Shown here: positions 1 to 10,522 of the stretch, one piece after another
How the letters are laid out: each line of letters starts with the position of its first letter
Numbering within the stretch: the first letter of the stretch is position 1
Assembly: GCA_022841625.1 (NCBI GenBank)
Contig: JALHRD010000001.1
Span: forward strand, 248,001 to 312,000
Direction: 5' to 3'
From: Xanthobacteraceae bacterium
GTDB taxonomy: Bacteria; Pseudomonadota; Alphaproteobacteria; Rhizobiales; Xanthobacteraceae
Length of the DNA stretch: 64,000 bases
The notes under the pieces: generated by a model
Seen by the model: only the letters and a program-made list of their open reading frames with translations
Told to the model about the DNA's origin: nothing
Databases searched by the model: none
Position numbers and translations under genes: made by a program

Positions 1-1
1 G

Positions 2-895
2 CGGGTGCCTGGCACGCGCGCGCTCGACTATCTTCCGCTTAGCCGCCTGATGTGGGCCGGGCGTGATCGCGCCGTCGGGGAAGTGGTGCGATTTACCGGG
101 CCGCTGTACGAACGGCTGGTGCGGCCGCTGTTGCTGGCGGCGCTCAACATCGAGCCCTCGGCCGGCTCCGCGTCGCTGGCCGGCGCCGTGGTCCGCGAAA
201 CCCTCACCGCCGGCGGACAGGCTTGCCGCCCCTTGATCGCACGCGAGGGGCTCGGCAGTGCATTGATCGAACCCGCACTCGCGTTTCTGAACGCACATAA
301 CAGCCCGGTGCGCCTTGGCCATCAATTGCATCGCCTGCGCGCCACCGACACGCGGGTCGAGGCGCTTGACTTTGGCAGTGATCGCCTCGATTTGGGCAGC
401 GACGACATCGCGATCCTGGCGGTGCCGCCTTACGCCGCGGCAGCGCTGATCCCCGGCCTCAAGACGCCGACCGAATACCGTGCCATCGTCAACGCGCATT
501 TCCGGATCGAGCCGGCGCCGTACCAGCCGCCGATCCTCGGCATGGTCAACAGCACCACCGAATGGGTGTTCGCCTTCCCCGGCCGGGTCGCAACAACCAT
601 CAGCGCCGGCGACCGTCTGCTGGATACCCCGCGTGACGCCTTGGCACGAACCATCTGGAGCGAAGTTGCGAGCGCCACCGGCTTGCCGCCGGAATTGCCG
701 CCCTGGCAGATTGTGCGCGAACGGCGCGCGACCTTTGCCGCAACACCCGAGCAGGATGCGCTGCGGCCCGACCCGAGCACGCGCTATCGCAATCTTTTCC
801 TTGCCGGCGACTGGACCAATACCGGCTTGCCCGCCACCATCGAAAGTGCGATTCGATCCGGGCGCCGCGCCGCCGATCTCGTCGCGCGGCAATGA
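2..895 (+). CDS. hpnE: HpnE, hydroxysqualene dehydroxylase (3' part; start lies before the window)
   Basis: FAD-dependent amine-oxidase/phytoene-desaturase-type protein. In hopanoid bacteria HpnE reduces hydroxysqualene to squalene, after HpnC and HpnD. Only the C-terminal ~297 residues are here; the reading frame is open to the left edge. The last 35 residues carry the family's C-terminal FAD-binding signature, FLAGDWTNTGLPATIESAIR, where the flavin contacts the end of the chain. The stop overlaps the ATG of shc by four bases (ATGA), so translation is probably coupled and the product feeds the cyclase directly. The family assignment is clear from this signature and the next gene; the N-terminal Rossmann motif cannot be seen. 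Confidence 0.9.
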   Translation, partial: RVPGTRALDYLPLSRLMWAGRDRAVGEVVRFTGPLYERLVRPLLLAALNIEPSAGSASLAGAVVRETLTAGGQACRPLIAREGLGSALIEPALAFLNAHNSPVRLGHQLHRLRATDTRVEALDFGSDRLDLGSDDIAILAVPPYAAAALIPGLKTPTEYRAIVNAHFRIEPAPYQPPILGMVNSTTEWVFAFPGRVATTISAGDRLLDTPRDALARTIWSEVASATGLPPELPPWQIVRERRATFAATPEQDALRPDPSTRYRNLFLAGDWTNTGLPATIESAIRSGRRAADLVARQ

Positions 896-2868
896 TTCCG
901 GGAACAAACGCCGTGCCGCCATCTGACCGACCCGATTCCGCTTTGGAAGAACGTATTACGCACGCCACGCGCGCGCTGCTCGATCGCCAGCAGGCCGACG
1001 GCCATTGGGTGTTTGAGCTCGAAGCCGACGCAACCATTCCGGCCGAATATGTGCTGATGCGGCACTTCCGCGGCGAGCCGGTCGACGCCGAACTCGAACG
1101 CAAGATTGCACTCTATCTGCGCCGCATCCAGGGCGCGCATGGCGGCTGGCCGCTGTTCCACCAGGGCGCCTTCGACATGAGCGCCAGCGTGAAGGCCTAT
1201 TTCGCGCTCAAGATGATCGGCGACCCGATCGATGCCGCACACATGCGCCGCGCCCGCGAGGCGATCCACGCGCATGGCGGCGCCGCCCGCGCCAATGTCT
1301 TCACCCGCACGCTGCTGGCCCTTTACGGCCAGATCTCGTGGCGCGCCGTACCGACCATGCCCGTCGAAGTCATGCTGCTGCCGAAATGGTTTCCATTCCA
1401 TCTCGACAAGATTTCGTATTGGAGTCGCACCGTCATCGTCCCGCTCTTGGTGCTGCTGGCACTCAAGCCGCGGGCCAACAACGCCAAGGGCGTGCGGATC
1501 GATGAGCTGTTCCTCGCGCCGCCCGATCAAGCCAGGCTGACGCCGCGCGCGCCGCACCAGAACCGATTCTGGTTCGGCTTTTTCCGGGTGGTCGACCATG
1601 TCCTTCGGTTGATCGAGCCCGCCATTCTCAAGCAGCTGCCGACGCGCCCGCGCGCCATCAAGGCCGCCGAAGCGTTCACCATCGAGCATCTGAACGGCGA
1701 GGATGGCATCGGTGCGATCTTTCCAGCCATGGTCAACAGCGTCTTGATGTTCGACTTGCTCGGTTATCCGCGCGACCACCCGCATGTAACGATCGCGCGG
1801 CAATCGGTCGAAAAGCTCCTGGTGATCAACGAGCCCGAGGCCTATTGCCAGCCCTGCGTGTCGCCGGTGTGGGACACCGGGCTTGCCTGCCACGCGCTGC
1901 TCGAAGTCGGCGGCGATGCGGTGGTGGCGCGGGTCAACCAAGGCCTCGACTGGCTCAAGACCAAACAAATCCTCGATGTCAAAGGCGACTGGGCGGCGGC
2001 GCGGCCCGACCTGCGGCCGGGCGGCTGGGCGTTCCAATACAACAACCCGCATTATCCCGACGTCGACGACACCGCGGTGGTGGCAATGGCCATGGATCGC
2101 GCGCAAAATCTGCCAGGGCGCGCCGACTATCGCGAGCCGATCGCACGCGCCCGCGAATGGATCTTCGGCATGCAGAGCCAAAACGGCGGCTGGGGCGCGT
2201 TCGATGCCGACAACGACCATCATTACCTCAACCACATTCCATTTGCCGATCATGGCGCATTGCTCGATCCGCCGACCGAAGACGTCAGCGCGCGCTGCGT
2301 GTCGATGCTGGCGCAACTGGGCGACATGCCGAACAGCGACTCGCGCGTGGCGCAGGCGGTGGAGTACCTGCTGAAGTCGCAACACCCGGAAGGCAGCTGG
2401 TATGGCCGCTGGGGCATGAACTACATCTACGGCACTTGGTCGGTCTTGTGCGCGCTCAACACCGCCGGCGTCGATCACGGTACCCGCGAAATTCGCAGCG
2501 CGGTCGATTGGCTGGTCAAGATCCAGAACAGCGACGGCGGCTGGGGCGAGGATGGCGCAAGCTACAAGCTCGACTACAAAGGCTACGAGCCGGCGCCCTC
2601 GACCCCCGCACAAACCGCCTGGGCGCTGCTAGGGTTGATGGCCGCGGGCGAGATCGATCATCCCGCCGTCGCGCGCGGCATCGACTATCTGTCGCGCACG
2701 CAGGGCGCCGACGGGCTGTGGCTGGAGGAACGCTTCACCGCCGTCGGATTCCCACGCATCTTCTATTTGCGCTACCACGGCTATGCGAAATATTTCCCGG
2801 TCTGGGCGCTGGCGCGTTATCGCAATCTCAAGCGCGCCAACTGCCCGACGGTGACCTATGGGATGTAG
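892..2868 (+). CDS. shc: Squalene-hopene cyclase
   Basis: Cyclises squalene to hopene or diplopterol at the inner membrane (also called HpnF). It has 658 residues, normal for the family. The catalytic acid motif DVDD is at residues 390-393, where the middle Asp protonates squalene. Several QW repeats (Q-x-x-x-G-x-W type) are visible, for example QGAHGGW near residue 80, QSQNGGWGAF near 429, QHPEGSW near 500 and QNSDGGW near 546. The start ATG overlaps the hpnE stop (ATGA), which fixes this start. The downstream genes are on the other strand, so in this window the operon ends here. hpnG is not adjacent. Confidence 0.97.
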   Translation: MIPGTNAVPPSDRPDSALEERITHATRALLDRQQADGHWVFELEADATIPAEYVLMRHFRGEPVDAELERKIALYLRRIQGAHGGWPLFHQGAFDMSASVKAYFALKMIGDPIDAAHMRRAREAIHAHGGAARANVFTRTLLALYGQISWRAVPTMPVEVMLLPKWFPFHLDKISYWSRTVIVPLLVLLALKPRANNAKGVRIDELFLAPPDQARLTPRAPHQNRFWFGFFRVVDHVLRLIEPAILKQLPTRPRAIKAAEAFTIEHLNGEDGIGAIFPAMVNSVLMFDLLGYPRDHPHVTIARQSVEKLLVINEPEAYCQPCVSPVWDTGLACHALLEVGGDAVVARVNQGLDWLKTKQILDVKGDWAAARPDLRPGGWAFQYNNPHYPDVDDTAVVAMAMDRAQNLPGRADYREPIARAREWIFGMQSQNGGWGAFDADNDHHYLNHIPFADHGALLDPPTEDVSARCVSMLAQLGDMPNSDSRVAQAVEYLLKSQHPEGSWYGRWGMNYIYGTWSVLCALNTAGVDHGTREIRSAVDWLVKIQNSDGGWGEDGASYKLDYKGYEPAPSTPAQTAWALLGLMAAGEIDHPAVARGIDYLSRTQGADGLWLEERFTAVGFPRIFYLRYHGYAKYFPVWALARYRNLKRANCPTVTYGM

Positions 2869-2871
2869 GCG

Positions 2872-3282
2872 CTATAGCGCGACCCCGGATTCGATCCTGC
2901 GGGTAACTTTGCGCTTGAGTTTCTTGGACGAAAGCTTCGCCCGGATCTGGGAGCCTGCAATCGAAGGATGGCTCACATGCGCAAGATCGAGACTGGCGCG
3001 CAGCGTCATCTCGCGTAGCTGGAATCGCAGTTGCCGGTCCGCCATCGATCGATTGTTCGCGGCCAGGTCGGCGCCAACCTTGGCAATCACATCATCGTGG
3101 CCGGGATCGCAACGGTCTGCGAGATGCACGGACCATGCGTAGTTCTCAAGTTCACTTCCGCTCAGACCCATACGACGCCCCGCCCACAAACCGAACAGCA
3201 CGTTGCGACGAGCGATTTCGCCGTCGCGGGTGTCGTAGTCGATCTCGATCGGGCTGATTTCCGTATCCACACTGAACAACAT
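2872..3282 (-). CDS. DUF1476 family protein (ATP synthase inhibitor zeta-like), divergent
   Basis: 136 residues from the chosen ATG, which has a GGAGAG ribosome-binding site six bases upstream (3289-3294); the frame remains open further upstream. The core resembles the DUF1476 family, whose alphaproteobacterial members include the F1-ATPase inhibitor subunit zeta: an ARRNVLFGLWAGRRMGLSG stretch, then an acidic ADRCDPGHDDVIAKV segment and a helical REMTLRASLDL region. The usual Phe/Glu-rich inhibitory N-terminus is not obvious, and a basic tail (KKLKRKVTRR) has been added. It ends three bases from the shc stop, convergent with it. It may inhibit ATP synthase or be a paralogue with another role. 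Fold assignment is fairly sure, function is not. Confidence 0.7.
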   Translation of the reverse strand: MLFSVDTEISPIEIDYDTRDGEIARRNVLFGLWAGRRMGLSGSELENYAWSVHLADRCDPGHDDVIAKVGADLAANNRSMADRQLRFQLREMTLRASLDLAHVSHPSIAGSQIRAKLSSKKLKRKVTRRIESGVAL

Positions 3283-3459
3283 GGCTTGCTCTCCATTGTC
3301 CTCTTGCCGGCCCAGGGGCCGTCTTTTGTCACGGCTGTGATCCGACATCGCAGCACCTGCTGCCAGAGGGTCCGGATCCGGTGACATCCTAGGAGTGGAG
3401 TTTACCGCATAGTCGCGCCGACGGTGATTGATCTTTCAAATGCCCGCAATGAGAAACGA

Positions 3460-3486
3460 CGATGCCCGCGACCAGCGCGGGCATCG
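3460..3486 (-). terminator. Hairpin downstream of hpnH
   Basis: A perfect 11-bp inverted repeat (CGATGCCCGCG / CGCGGGCATCG) encloses a 5-base loop (3471-3475). It starts 34 bases past the hpnH stop. Read on the minus strand it is followed by the T-rich stretch TCGTCGTTTCTC. This fits a rho-independent terminator for the dxs-ispH-hpnH direction, though the T tract is imperfect. Confidence 0.55.
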
Positions 3487-3520
3487 AAGAATACCACGGC
3501 GTTCGAATATGGCGCTTCTG

Positions 3521-4693
3521 TCAGGCCGGCTGCGCTTGCGCGCCTGACGGACGATTGACCTTCTTCGACACCGCTTGCTGCGCCTCGGACGCGCGAATAT
3601 CCGAGAGCTTTTGCTGTACCTGCTCCGAGAACACGAATTGCGCGGGCCGCTGATCGTCGAGCGGAATTTCCGCGGCAAACGCACCTTCGACACGCGGGCC
3701 GCTTAAGGCGACCTGCATCGCGCGGATCGGATTGCGCAGCATCGATTCGGCGGCGGTCGGCTCATAGCCGCAATGCGCCATGCAATTCGCGCATTTCTCG
3801 TACCGGCCGGTGCCGTAGGAATCCCAGTCGGTGGTTTCCATCAATTCCTTAAAGCTCGTGGCGTAACCTTCGCCGAGCAGATAGCAGGGCTTCTGCCAGC
3901 CGAAGATGTTGCGCGTCGGCATGCCCCATGGCGTGCAGTGGTAGGTCTGGTTGCCGGCGAGAAAATCCAGAAACATCGGCGAGTGAATGAACTTCCAGCC
4001 TTTGCCCTTACCGCGCGCAAACACGTCGCGGAACAATTCCTTGGTCTTGCGGCGATTGAGGAAGTGCTCCTGGTCAGGCGCGCGCTCATAGGCATAGCCG
4101 GGCGAAATCGAAACGCCGACATCCAGGTCGCGGCACAGATCGAGAAATGCTGCGATGTCTTCGGCCGGGTGTCCTTCGAACACCGTGCAATTGACGTTGA
4201 CGATGAAACCCCTGGCCTTGGCAGCCTTGATGCCTTCGATCGCCTTTTCGAAGCCGCCCTCCATGCAGACCGACTTGTCGTGATGCTTCTTGATGCCGTC
4301 GAGATGAACCGAAAAGAACAGATAAGGCGACGGCTCGAACAGATGCAGCTTCTTTTCCAGAAGCAGCGCATTGGTGCACAGCGAGACAAACTTCTTGCGA
4401 GCGACAATGCCTTTAACAATCTCGCCGATCTCCTTATGGATCAGCGGCTCGCCGCCCGGGATCGCGACCATTGGCGCGCCACACTCGTCGACCGCGTCGA
4501 GGCACTCCTTGAGCGACAACCGCCGGTTCAGGATCGCATCCGGATAATCGATCTTGCCGCAACCAAAGCAAGCGAGGTTGCACCGGAACAACGGCTCAAG
4601 CATCAGAACCAGCGGGTAGCGCTTGCGACCCATCAGCTTCTGCTTCATCAGATATGCGCCGATGCGCATTTCCTTCAGGAACGGAACGTCCAT
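3521..4693 (-). CDS. hpnH: HpnH, radical SAM adenosyl-hopane synthase
   Basis: Joins the 5'-deoxyadenosyl group of SAM to diploptene, the first step towards bacteriohopanepolyol side chains. The product has 390 residues. The radical-SAM cluster motif C-x3-C-x2-C is at C38, C42 and C45 (RCNLACFGC), followed by the conserved GGEP motif (IPGGEPLIHKE). I chose the ATG at 4693 because AAGAAAG lies just upstream and the protein then begins MDVPFLKEMRIGAYLMKQ, like other HpnH proteins; a TTG lies 18 bases further upstream. C-terminal cysteines (CANCMAHCGYEP) suggest a SPASM-like extra site. It is downstream of ispH and dxs on the same strand. Confidence 0.95.
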   Translation of the reverse strand: MDVPFLKEMRIGAYLMKQKLMGRKRYPLVLMLEPLFRCNLACFGCGKIDYPDAILNRRLSLKECLDAVDECGAPMVAIPGGEPLIHKEIGEIVKGIVARKKFVSLCTNALLLEKKLHLFEPSPYLFFSVHLDGIKKHHDKSVCMEGGFEKAIEGIKAAKARGFIVNVNCTVFEGHPAEDIAAFLDLCRDLDVGVSISPGYAYERAPDQEHFLNRRKTKELFRDVFARGKGKGWKFIHSPMFLDFLAGNQTYHCTPWGMPTRNIFGWQKPCYLLGEGYATSFKELMETTDWDSYGTGRYEKCANCMAHCGYEPTAAESMLRNPIRAMQVALSGPRVEGAFAAEIPLDDQRPAQFVFSEQVQQKLSDIRASEAQQAVSKKVNRPSGAQAQPA

Positions 4694-4738
4694 TCGTTTG
4701 CTTTCTTGCAATGACGACCCGTAAACGGGCCGCAGATG

Positions 4739-5668
4739 TTAAGATGCCACCGCGAGTTCAGCGGGTAGCCGGAATTCGATCTTCTCCTGACGGCCATCCA
4801 TGATGGAAACCTCGACCGGCCCCAGCCGGCGCAATCGCTCGATTACGTCATCGACCAGCACTTCTGGCGCAGAGGCACCGGCGGTGAGACCGATGGCCTT
4901 CGCCCCCTCCAACCACTTCGGGTCAAGTTCGCTGCCGTCGGCGATCAAATAGCTTGGCAGGCCGGACTCCTCGCCGATCTCGCGCAGTCGATTCGAATTC
5001 GAACTGTTGGTTGCGCCGACCACCAGAATGACATCGACCAGCTTGCTGAGGTCGCGCACCGCCGATTGCCGGTTCTGCGTCGCATAGCAAATGTCGCGGG
5101 TCTCGGGCCCAACGATGTTGACAAACTTCCGCTGCAACGCCTGGATGATGCCTTGGGTGTCGTCAACGCTGAGGGTGGTCTGTGTGACATAGGCCACCGG
5201 CGTATCGATCGGCAGATCGAGCTTTTCGACATCGGCTTCGCTCTGCACCAGGATCACCGGGCTTGGTATCTGCCCCATGGTACCCTCAACCTCGGGGTGG
5301 CCGGCATGACCGATCAGGATGAGCTGGCGTCCCTGGCCGACATAGCGCTTGCCCTGATTGTGAACCTTGGTCACCAGCGGACAGGTCGCATCGAGCACCG
5401 GCAGGTTGCGCGCGGATGCTTCGTTCTCGACGCTTTTGGCCACGCCATGGGCGCTGAAAATCGTGACGGCGTTGTCAGGGATCTCCGACACGTCCTCCAC
5501 AAACACCGCACCCTTGGCCTTGAGACTTTCGACCACATGCTTGTTGTGAACGATCTCGTGGCGGACGTAGACCGGCGGCCCATATTTACGCAGCGCGCGC
5601 TCGACAATTTCGATGGCGCGCACGACGCCTGCGCAGAATCCTCGCGGCTGAGCCAAGATCACTTTCAT
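4739..5668 (-). CDS. ispH: 4-hydroxy-3-methylbut-2-enyl diphosphate reductase
   Basis: Last step of the non-mevalonate (MEP) pathway: reduces HMBPP to IPP and DMAPP using an Fe-S cluster. It has 309 residues from the ATG that gives [16 protein letters not shown]. Conserved cluster cysteines are C12 (GFCAG), C96 ([11 protein letters not shown]) and a third near residue 195 ([10 protein letters not shown]). The frame is open for about 100 codons upstream, but that stretch overlaps the end of dxs and has no family similarity, so the short start is right. It lies between dxs and hpnH on the same strand, which places isoprenoid precursor supply next to hopanoid synthesis. Confidence 0.96.
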   Translation of the reverse strand: MKVILAQPRGFCAGVVRAIEIVERALRKYGPPVYVRHEIVHNKHVVESLKAKGAVFVEDVSEIPDNAVTIFSAHGVAKSVENEASARNLPVLDATCPLVTKVHNQGKRYVGQGRQLILIGHAGHPEVEGTMGQIPSPVILVQSEADVEKLDLPIDTPVAYVTQTTLSVDDTQGIIQALQRKFVNIVGPETRDICYATQNRQSAVRDLSKLVDVILVVGATNSSNSNRLREIGEESGLPSYLIADGSELDPKWLEGAKAIGLTAGASAPEVLVDDVIERLRRLGPVEVSIMDGRQEKIEFRLPAELAVAS

Positions 5669-5765
5669 GTCGTTCCAACCTGCATCTTTAGGGTCGCAAT
5701 ACTGGGCCTTCGCAACAAAGCGGGCGGCAGCGAGCACCCCAGCATCCGCGCCCGACAAACAACCG

Positions 5766-7700
5766 TCAGGCGTGCCGGCCGCCCTCAAGCCGTTGAAGCG
5801 CGTCGCGCCGGACATCCCTCCGCAGCGCTTCGAATACCTTGGCCACAATGCCTTTGGCATCGAGGCCGGCCTGCGCATACATCGCCGTGGGATTGTCCTG
5901 ATCGATGAACACATCCGGCAGCACCATGCAGCGGACTTTCGTACCGCCCTCGAGCATCCCGCGCTCGGCGAGCAATTGAACGACAAAAGAGCCGAAACCG
6001 CCGATCGAGCCCTCTTCCACCGTGATCAGAACCTCGTGCTCGCGCGCCAGCCGAAGCACCAGGTCGGTATCCAGCGGCTTGGCGAAGCGCGCATCGGCAA
6101 CCGTGGTGGTCAGCCCATGCGAGCCGAGCGTCTCGGCGGCAAGCAGACATTCCTGTAGCCGCGTACCGAATGACAACAAGGCGACCGAGCTGCCCTCTTT
6201 GACGATCCGGCCCTTGCCGATCTCCAGCGGCACACCGATCTCCGGCATATCGACACCGACGCCGTCGCCGCGCGGGTAACGCAGCGCCGAAGGCTGGTCG
6301 TCGATCGCAACCGCGGTCGCCACCATATGGACCAACTCGGCCTCATCGGCCGCCGCCATCAGCACAAAGCCCGGCAGACACCCGAGATAGGCGACATCGA
6401 ACGAACCGGCATGGGTCGGGCCGTCGGCGCCGACCAAGCCTGCGCGATCAAGCGCAAACCGCACCGGCAGCCGCTGGATCGCCACGTCATGAACGATCTG
6501 GTCATAGGCGCGCTGCAGGAAGGTCGAATAGATCGCCGCAAACGGCTTGTAGCCTTCGGTCGCAAGCCCGGCCGCAAAGGTAATCGCATGCTGCTCGGCG
6601 ATGCCGACATCGAACGTCCGATTTGGAAACGCCTTGCCGAAGATATCGATGCCCGTTCCGGACGGCATTGCCGCGGTGATCGCAACAATCTTGTCATCCT
6701 TGCGTGCTTCCTTCACCAGGCTTTCGCCGAATACTTTAGTGTAGGACGGCGCGTTCGCCTTGGCCTTGACCTGGTTGCCGGTGGCGACATCGAACTTCAC
6801 GACACCGTGGTATTTGTCTGCGGAGGCCTCTGCCGGCCCGTAGCCCTTGCCCTTCTGGGTTACCACATGAACTAGAATCGGACCTTCCTTAGCGTCGCGA
6901 ACGTTCTTAAGGACCGGCAGGAGGTGATCGAGATTGTGGCCGTCGATCGGACCGACATAAAAGAATCCCATCTCCTCGAACAGCGTGCCGCCGGTGACCA
7001 GACCGCGCGCATATTCCTCCATCGCGCGGGCGCGCTGCTCCAGAAACTTTGGCAGCTTCTTGGCCAGTTGATGCACGATATGGCGCAGCGAGCGGTACGG
7101 CCGGCCCGACACCAGCCTTGCGAGATAGGCCGACAGCGCTCCGACCGGCGGCGCAATCGACATGTTGTTGTCGTTGAGAATTACGATCAGGCGCGAGTCC
7201 ATCGCGCCGGCGTTATTCATCGCCTCATAGGCCATGCCCGCCGACATTGCACCGTCGCCGATGACGGCGACGACGTTATGCGACTGGCCGGCGAGATCGC
7301 GGGCCACCGCCATGCCGAGCCCCGCGGAAATTGAAGTCGACGAGTGCGCTGCCCCAAAGCAGTCATATTCGCTTTCGGCGCGCTTGGTGAACCCCGACAA
7401 TCCGCCGACTTGCCGCAATGTGCGAATCTTGTCACGTCGCGAAGTCAATATCTTGTGCGGGTAGGCCTGATGCCCTACATCCCAGACCAACCGGTCACGC
7501 GGCGTGTCGAACACGTAGTGCAGTGCGACAGTCAATTCGACCACGCCAAGGCCCGCACCAAGGTGACCACCCGTCACCGCGACGGCGCTGATCGTTTCGG
7601 CCCGCAATTCGTCGGCCACCTGTCTGAGTTGGCGTTCACCCAAGTGCCGAAGGTCGGCTGGGGATTTGATGGTGTCGAGCAGTGGAGTCGTCATGGTCAT
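5766..7700 (-). CDS. dxs: 1-deoxy-D-xylulose-5-phosphate synthase
   Basis: Thiamine-diphosphate enzyme that condenses pyruvate and glyceraldehyde 3-phosphate, the entry step of the MEP pathway. It has about 644 residues, full length. Visible motifs are the thiamine-binding [18 protein letters not shown], the [12 protein letters not shown] region near the N-terminus, and the transketolase-type [13 protein letters not shown] motif with its glutamate. Three in-frame ATGs (7730, 7700, 7694) are possible; I chose 7700, which begins [17 protein letters not shown] and best fits the family, but no strong ribosome-binding site decides. It is followed by ispH 97 bases on. hpnN is divergent, so 7701-7930 holds two promoter regions; no sites are obvious. 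Confidence 0.96.
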   Translation of the reverse strand: MTMTTPLLDTIKSPADLRHLGERQLRQVADELRAETISAVAVTGGHLGAGLGVVELTVALHYVFDTPRDRLVWDVGHQAYPHKILTSRRDKIRTLRQVGGLSGFTKRAESEYDCFGAAHSSTSISAGLGMAVARDLAGQSHNVVAVIGDGAMSAGMAYEAMNNAGAMDSRLIVILNDNNMSIAPPVGALSAYLARLVSGRPYRSLRHIVHQLAKKLPKFLEQRARAMEEYARGLVTGGTLFEEMGFFYVGPIDGHNLDHLLPVLKNVRDAKEGPILVHVVTQKGKGYGPAEASADKYHGVVKFDVATGNQVKAKANAPSYTKVFGESLVKEARKDDKIVAITAAMPSGTGIDIFGKAFPNRTFDVGIAEQHAITFAAGLATEGYKPFAAIYSTFLQRAYDQIVHDVAIQRLPVRFALDRAGLVGADGPTHAGSFDVAYLGCLPGFVLMAAADEAELVHMVATAVAIDDQPSALRYPRGDGVGVDMPEIGVPLEIGKGRIVKEGSSVALLSFGTRLQECLLAAETLGSHGLTTTVADARFAKPLDTDLVLRLAREHEVLITVEEGSIGGFGSFVVQLLAERGMLEGGTKVRCMVLPDVFIDQDNPTAMYAQAGLDAKGIVAKVFEALRRDVRRDALQRLEGGRHA

Positions 7701-7930
7701 GGTCACCACATGATTATCCCTGGCAGTCATCGAAGGGCGGAGCGGAAGACGCGTATTTGGCTAGGACAACAGAACCATGCAAGTCGGCTCGCACAATTCA
7801 TCGGATCAATCGGCTAAGCGCTCTGCCCAGGCGGGACTGCAGATTCTTAACGCCCTGAATAGCCGGATGATCGGCCCTATTCAATAGTTAATGTCACGAT
7901 TTGACCGGGCCCCACGCCGAAAGAACTCAC

Positions 7931-10522
7931 ATGCTCAGATCAAAAATTGTGTCGATAGTCGATATTTGCACACGCTTCCCCACTACTATTATTGTTATTT
8001 CTGCGATTTTAACTTTGGCGAGCGCCATCTATTCTGCGCGCAATTTTGTGATTAACACAAATGTCAATCGGCTAATCTCGCAAGATCTTGACTGGCGCCA
8101 ACGAGAACTTGCGGTCGACCGCTCCTTCGCTCATCGCCACGACATCATCTTGGCGGTCGTCGAAGCCCCAACCTCCGAGCAAGCGACCGAGGCCAATGCC
8201 GCGCTCCTGCGACGGCTGCGGGAACAACCGGCGCTGTTTCAGTCCACGCAGGCGCTCAACGAGAATGAATTCCTGCTGCGCCACGCGCTTCTGTTCGCGC
8301 CAACCGAAGTGGTGCAGGGTTTCTCGGCCCAATTCTCCCAGGCCACGCTGCTGTTTCAGGTGTTGCACACCGATGCGACCCTGCGTGGCTTGGTGCAGGC
8401 GCTGACTTTCGGCCTCGCCGGGGCCCAGCGCAAAATCTATACGCTTGACGACATGACGGGGCCGCTATCGGCCTTTGCGGCGACGCTGGAGGATACGGCA
8501 GCAGGCAGGCGGCCGAATTTCTCGTGGCGAGAGCTGCTGAATCGCAAGCCGGCAACCGCAAGCGAGTTGCGGCGATTCATCCTGATTCAACCGGCGCTTG
8601 ATTTCACCCAGCTTGAGCCGGGCGGCGCCGCGACCAAGGCGCTGCGCCAGGCGGTGACCGATCTCAAGCTGGAGACGGAATATCGCGCGCGCGTGCGGCT
8701 GACCGGTTCGATCCCAATCCAGGACGAAGAGTTTGGCACGTTGAAAGAACACTGGGAGATCAACGCGCTGGTTTCGCTCACCTTCCTGATCGGCATTCTT
8801 TGGCTTGCGCTGGGCTCGGCGCGGCTGATCGGCGCCGTGCTAATTGCAATTTTTGTCGGCCTGGCGATCACCGCCGCCGTCGGCCTTTTGCTGGTCGGAT
8901 CACTTAACCCGATCTCGGTGGCGTTCGCCGTGCTGTTTGTCGGCATCGGCATCGATTTTGGCATTCAATTTGGCGTTCGTTACCGCGCCGAGCGTTACGA
9001 GGTGAATAATCTGCAACGCGCGCTCTCAAACGGTGCGCGCCATGTCGGCGTTCCGCTGACGCTCGCGGCGGCCGCCACCGCCGCCGGATTCATGTCGTTC
9101 ATGCCGACCGCCTATCGCGGACTTTCCGAACTCGGCCTGATCGCCGGCCTCGGCATGATCATTGCGTTCATGGTCAGCATCACGCTGCTGCCCGCGCTGC
9201 TGAAGCTGTTCAGCCCACCCGGCGAAAAGGAACCGCTTGGCTATGCATCGCTTGCGCCGGTCGATGCGTTCATGGAGCGGCATCGAATTCCAATCATCGT
9301 CGGCACGGCGCTGGTGTCTTTGGGTGGGTTGCCACTGCTCTATTTTTTGCAGTTCGACTTCAACCCGATGAACCTGAGAAGCGCCAAGGTCGAGTCGGTC
9401 GCTACGTTCCTGGAGCTTCGGAGCGATCCCAATGCGGGCGCGAACGCCGTCGACGTGCTGACCGCCAACCTTGACGATGCGCGCCGGACCGCCGAACGGC
9501 TGCGGAAAGTGCCCGAGGTCAACAGCGTCATGTCGCTCGACACATTCATTCCGAGCGATCAGGAGCAAAAATTAGTTGCCATTCGCGCGCTGGCGAAAGC
9601 GCTGGAACCAGCTTTCACGGCGCAGGCCCGTCCGGCTCCCTCCGATGAGGACAACATCGCGGCGCTCCAACGCGGCGCGGGTGCGCTGCGAAAGGCCGCC
9701 GGCGACCAGACTGGCCCGGGCGCCGAATCCGCCAAGCGCCTCGCCGCGGTGATGACACAGATTGCCGAAGGCGACCAAGCCCTGCGCGACCGCGCCGCGG
9801 CGGCATTCGTGACGCCGCTCAAGACCGCGCTCAACGGCCTGCGGCTGTCGCTTGAAGCGCGGCCGGTCACCGTCGAGAACCTGCCGCTGGAGGTCAAGGC
9901 AAACTGGCTTGCTGCGGACGGCCGCGCCCGCGTCGAGGCGCATCCCAGAGGCGATCCAAACGACAACGAGGTGTTGCGTCAATTTGCCCGCGCCGTGCTC
10001 GCCGTCGAGCCGCGCGCCAGCGGCGGCCCAATCTCAATTCTCGAGTCCGGACACACGGTCGTGCGCGCGTTCATCGAGGCCGGCATCTGGGCCTTTGTTT
10101 CGATTGCGATCCTGCTTTGGATCGTATTGCGGCGCTTGACTGACGTCTGGCTGACCTTGATCCCGCTGGTGTTGGCCGGCGTCGTCACGCTTGAGATCTG
10201 CGTATTGATCGGGCTCCAGCTCAACTTCGCAAATATCATTGCCCTGCCGCTGCTGCTTGGCGTCGGCGTCGCATTCAAGATCTATTACATCATGGCGTGG
10301 CGGGCCGGGCAGACGCAGTTGCTGCAGTCGCCGCTGACACGGGCCGTAATGTATAGCGCGCTGGCTACCGCGACCGCGTTCGGCAGCCTATGGCTCTCTA
10401 GCCACCCCGGCACCTCAAGCATGGGCCAGCTGCTCGCGCTGTCATTGGTGACGACGCTGGCAGCCGCCGTGCTGTTTCAGCCGGTGCTGATGGGGCCGCC
10501 CCGCGAAATCAGCAACCAATGA
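7931..10522 (+). CDS. hpnN: HpnN, RND-family hopanoid transporter
   Basis: MMPL/RND-type membrane protein that moves hopanoids from the inner to the outer membrane. It has 863 residues. A first membrane segment lies at about residues 12-34, then a large periplasmic loop. The first membrane bundle (about 275-430) contains GIGIDFGIQFGVRYRAER, followed by a second periplasmic loop and a second bundle (about 710-855, with LLLGVGVAFKIYYI). This two-fold repeat is typical of RND proteins. The ATG at 7931 is chosen over a TTG 30 bases upstream. The first ~130 bases of the gene are AT-richer than the rest. It is divergent from dxs. Two CAATGAGGTTA copies span the stop codon. Confidence 0.93.
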   Translation: MLRSKIVSIVDICTRFPTTIIVISAILTLASAIYSARNFVINTNVNRLISQDLDWRQRELAVDRSFAHRHDIILAVVEAPTSEQATEANAALLRRLREQPALFQSTQALNENEFLLRHALLFAPTEVVQGFSAQFSQATLLFQVLHTDATLRGLVQALTFGLAGAQRKIYTLDDMTGPLSAFAATLEDTAAGRRPNFSWRELLNRKPATASELRRFILIQPALDFTQLEPGGAATKALRQAVTDLKLETEYRARVRLTGSIPIQDEEFGTLKEHWEINALVSLTFLIGILWLALGSARLIGAVLIAIFVGLAITAAVGLLLVGSLNPISVAFAVLFVGIGIDFGIQFGVRYRAERYEVNNLQRALSNGARHVGVPLTLAAAATAAGFMSFMPTAYRGLSELGLIAGLGMIIAFMVSITLLPALLKLFSPPGEKEPLGYASLAPVDAFMERHRIPIIVGTALVSLGGLPLLYFLQFDFNPMNLRSAKVESVATFLELRSDPNAGANAVDVLTANLDDARRTAERLRKVPEVNSVMSLDTFIPSDQEQKLVAIRALAKALEPAFTAQARPAPSDEDNIAALQRGAGALRKAAGDQTGPGAESAKRLAAVMTQIAEGDQALRDRAAAAFVTPLKTALNGLRLSLEARPVTVENLPLEVKANWLAADGRARVEAHPRGDPNDNEVLRQFARAVLAVEPRASGGPISILESGHTVVRAFIEAGIWAFVSIAILLWIVLRRLTDVWLTLIPLVLAGVVTLEICVLIGLQLNFANIIALPLLLGVGVAFKIYYIMAWRAGQTQLLQSPLTRAVMYSALATATAFGSLWLSSHPGTSSMGQLLALSLVTTLAAAVLFQPVLMGPPREISNQ

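Noticed and set aside
784-2613. 609-codon open frame on the minus strand opposite shc
   Set aside because: It is the antisense of a certain gene, has low-complexity Arg/His/Val-rich composition and no start signal; typical shadow of a high-GC gene.
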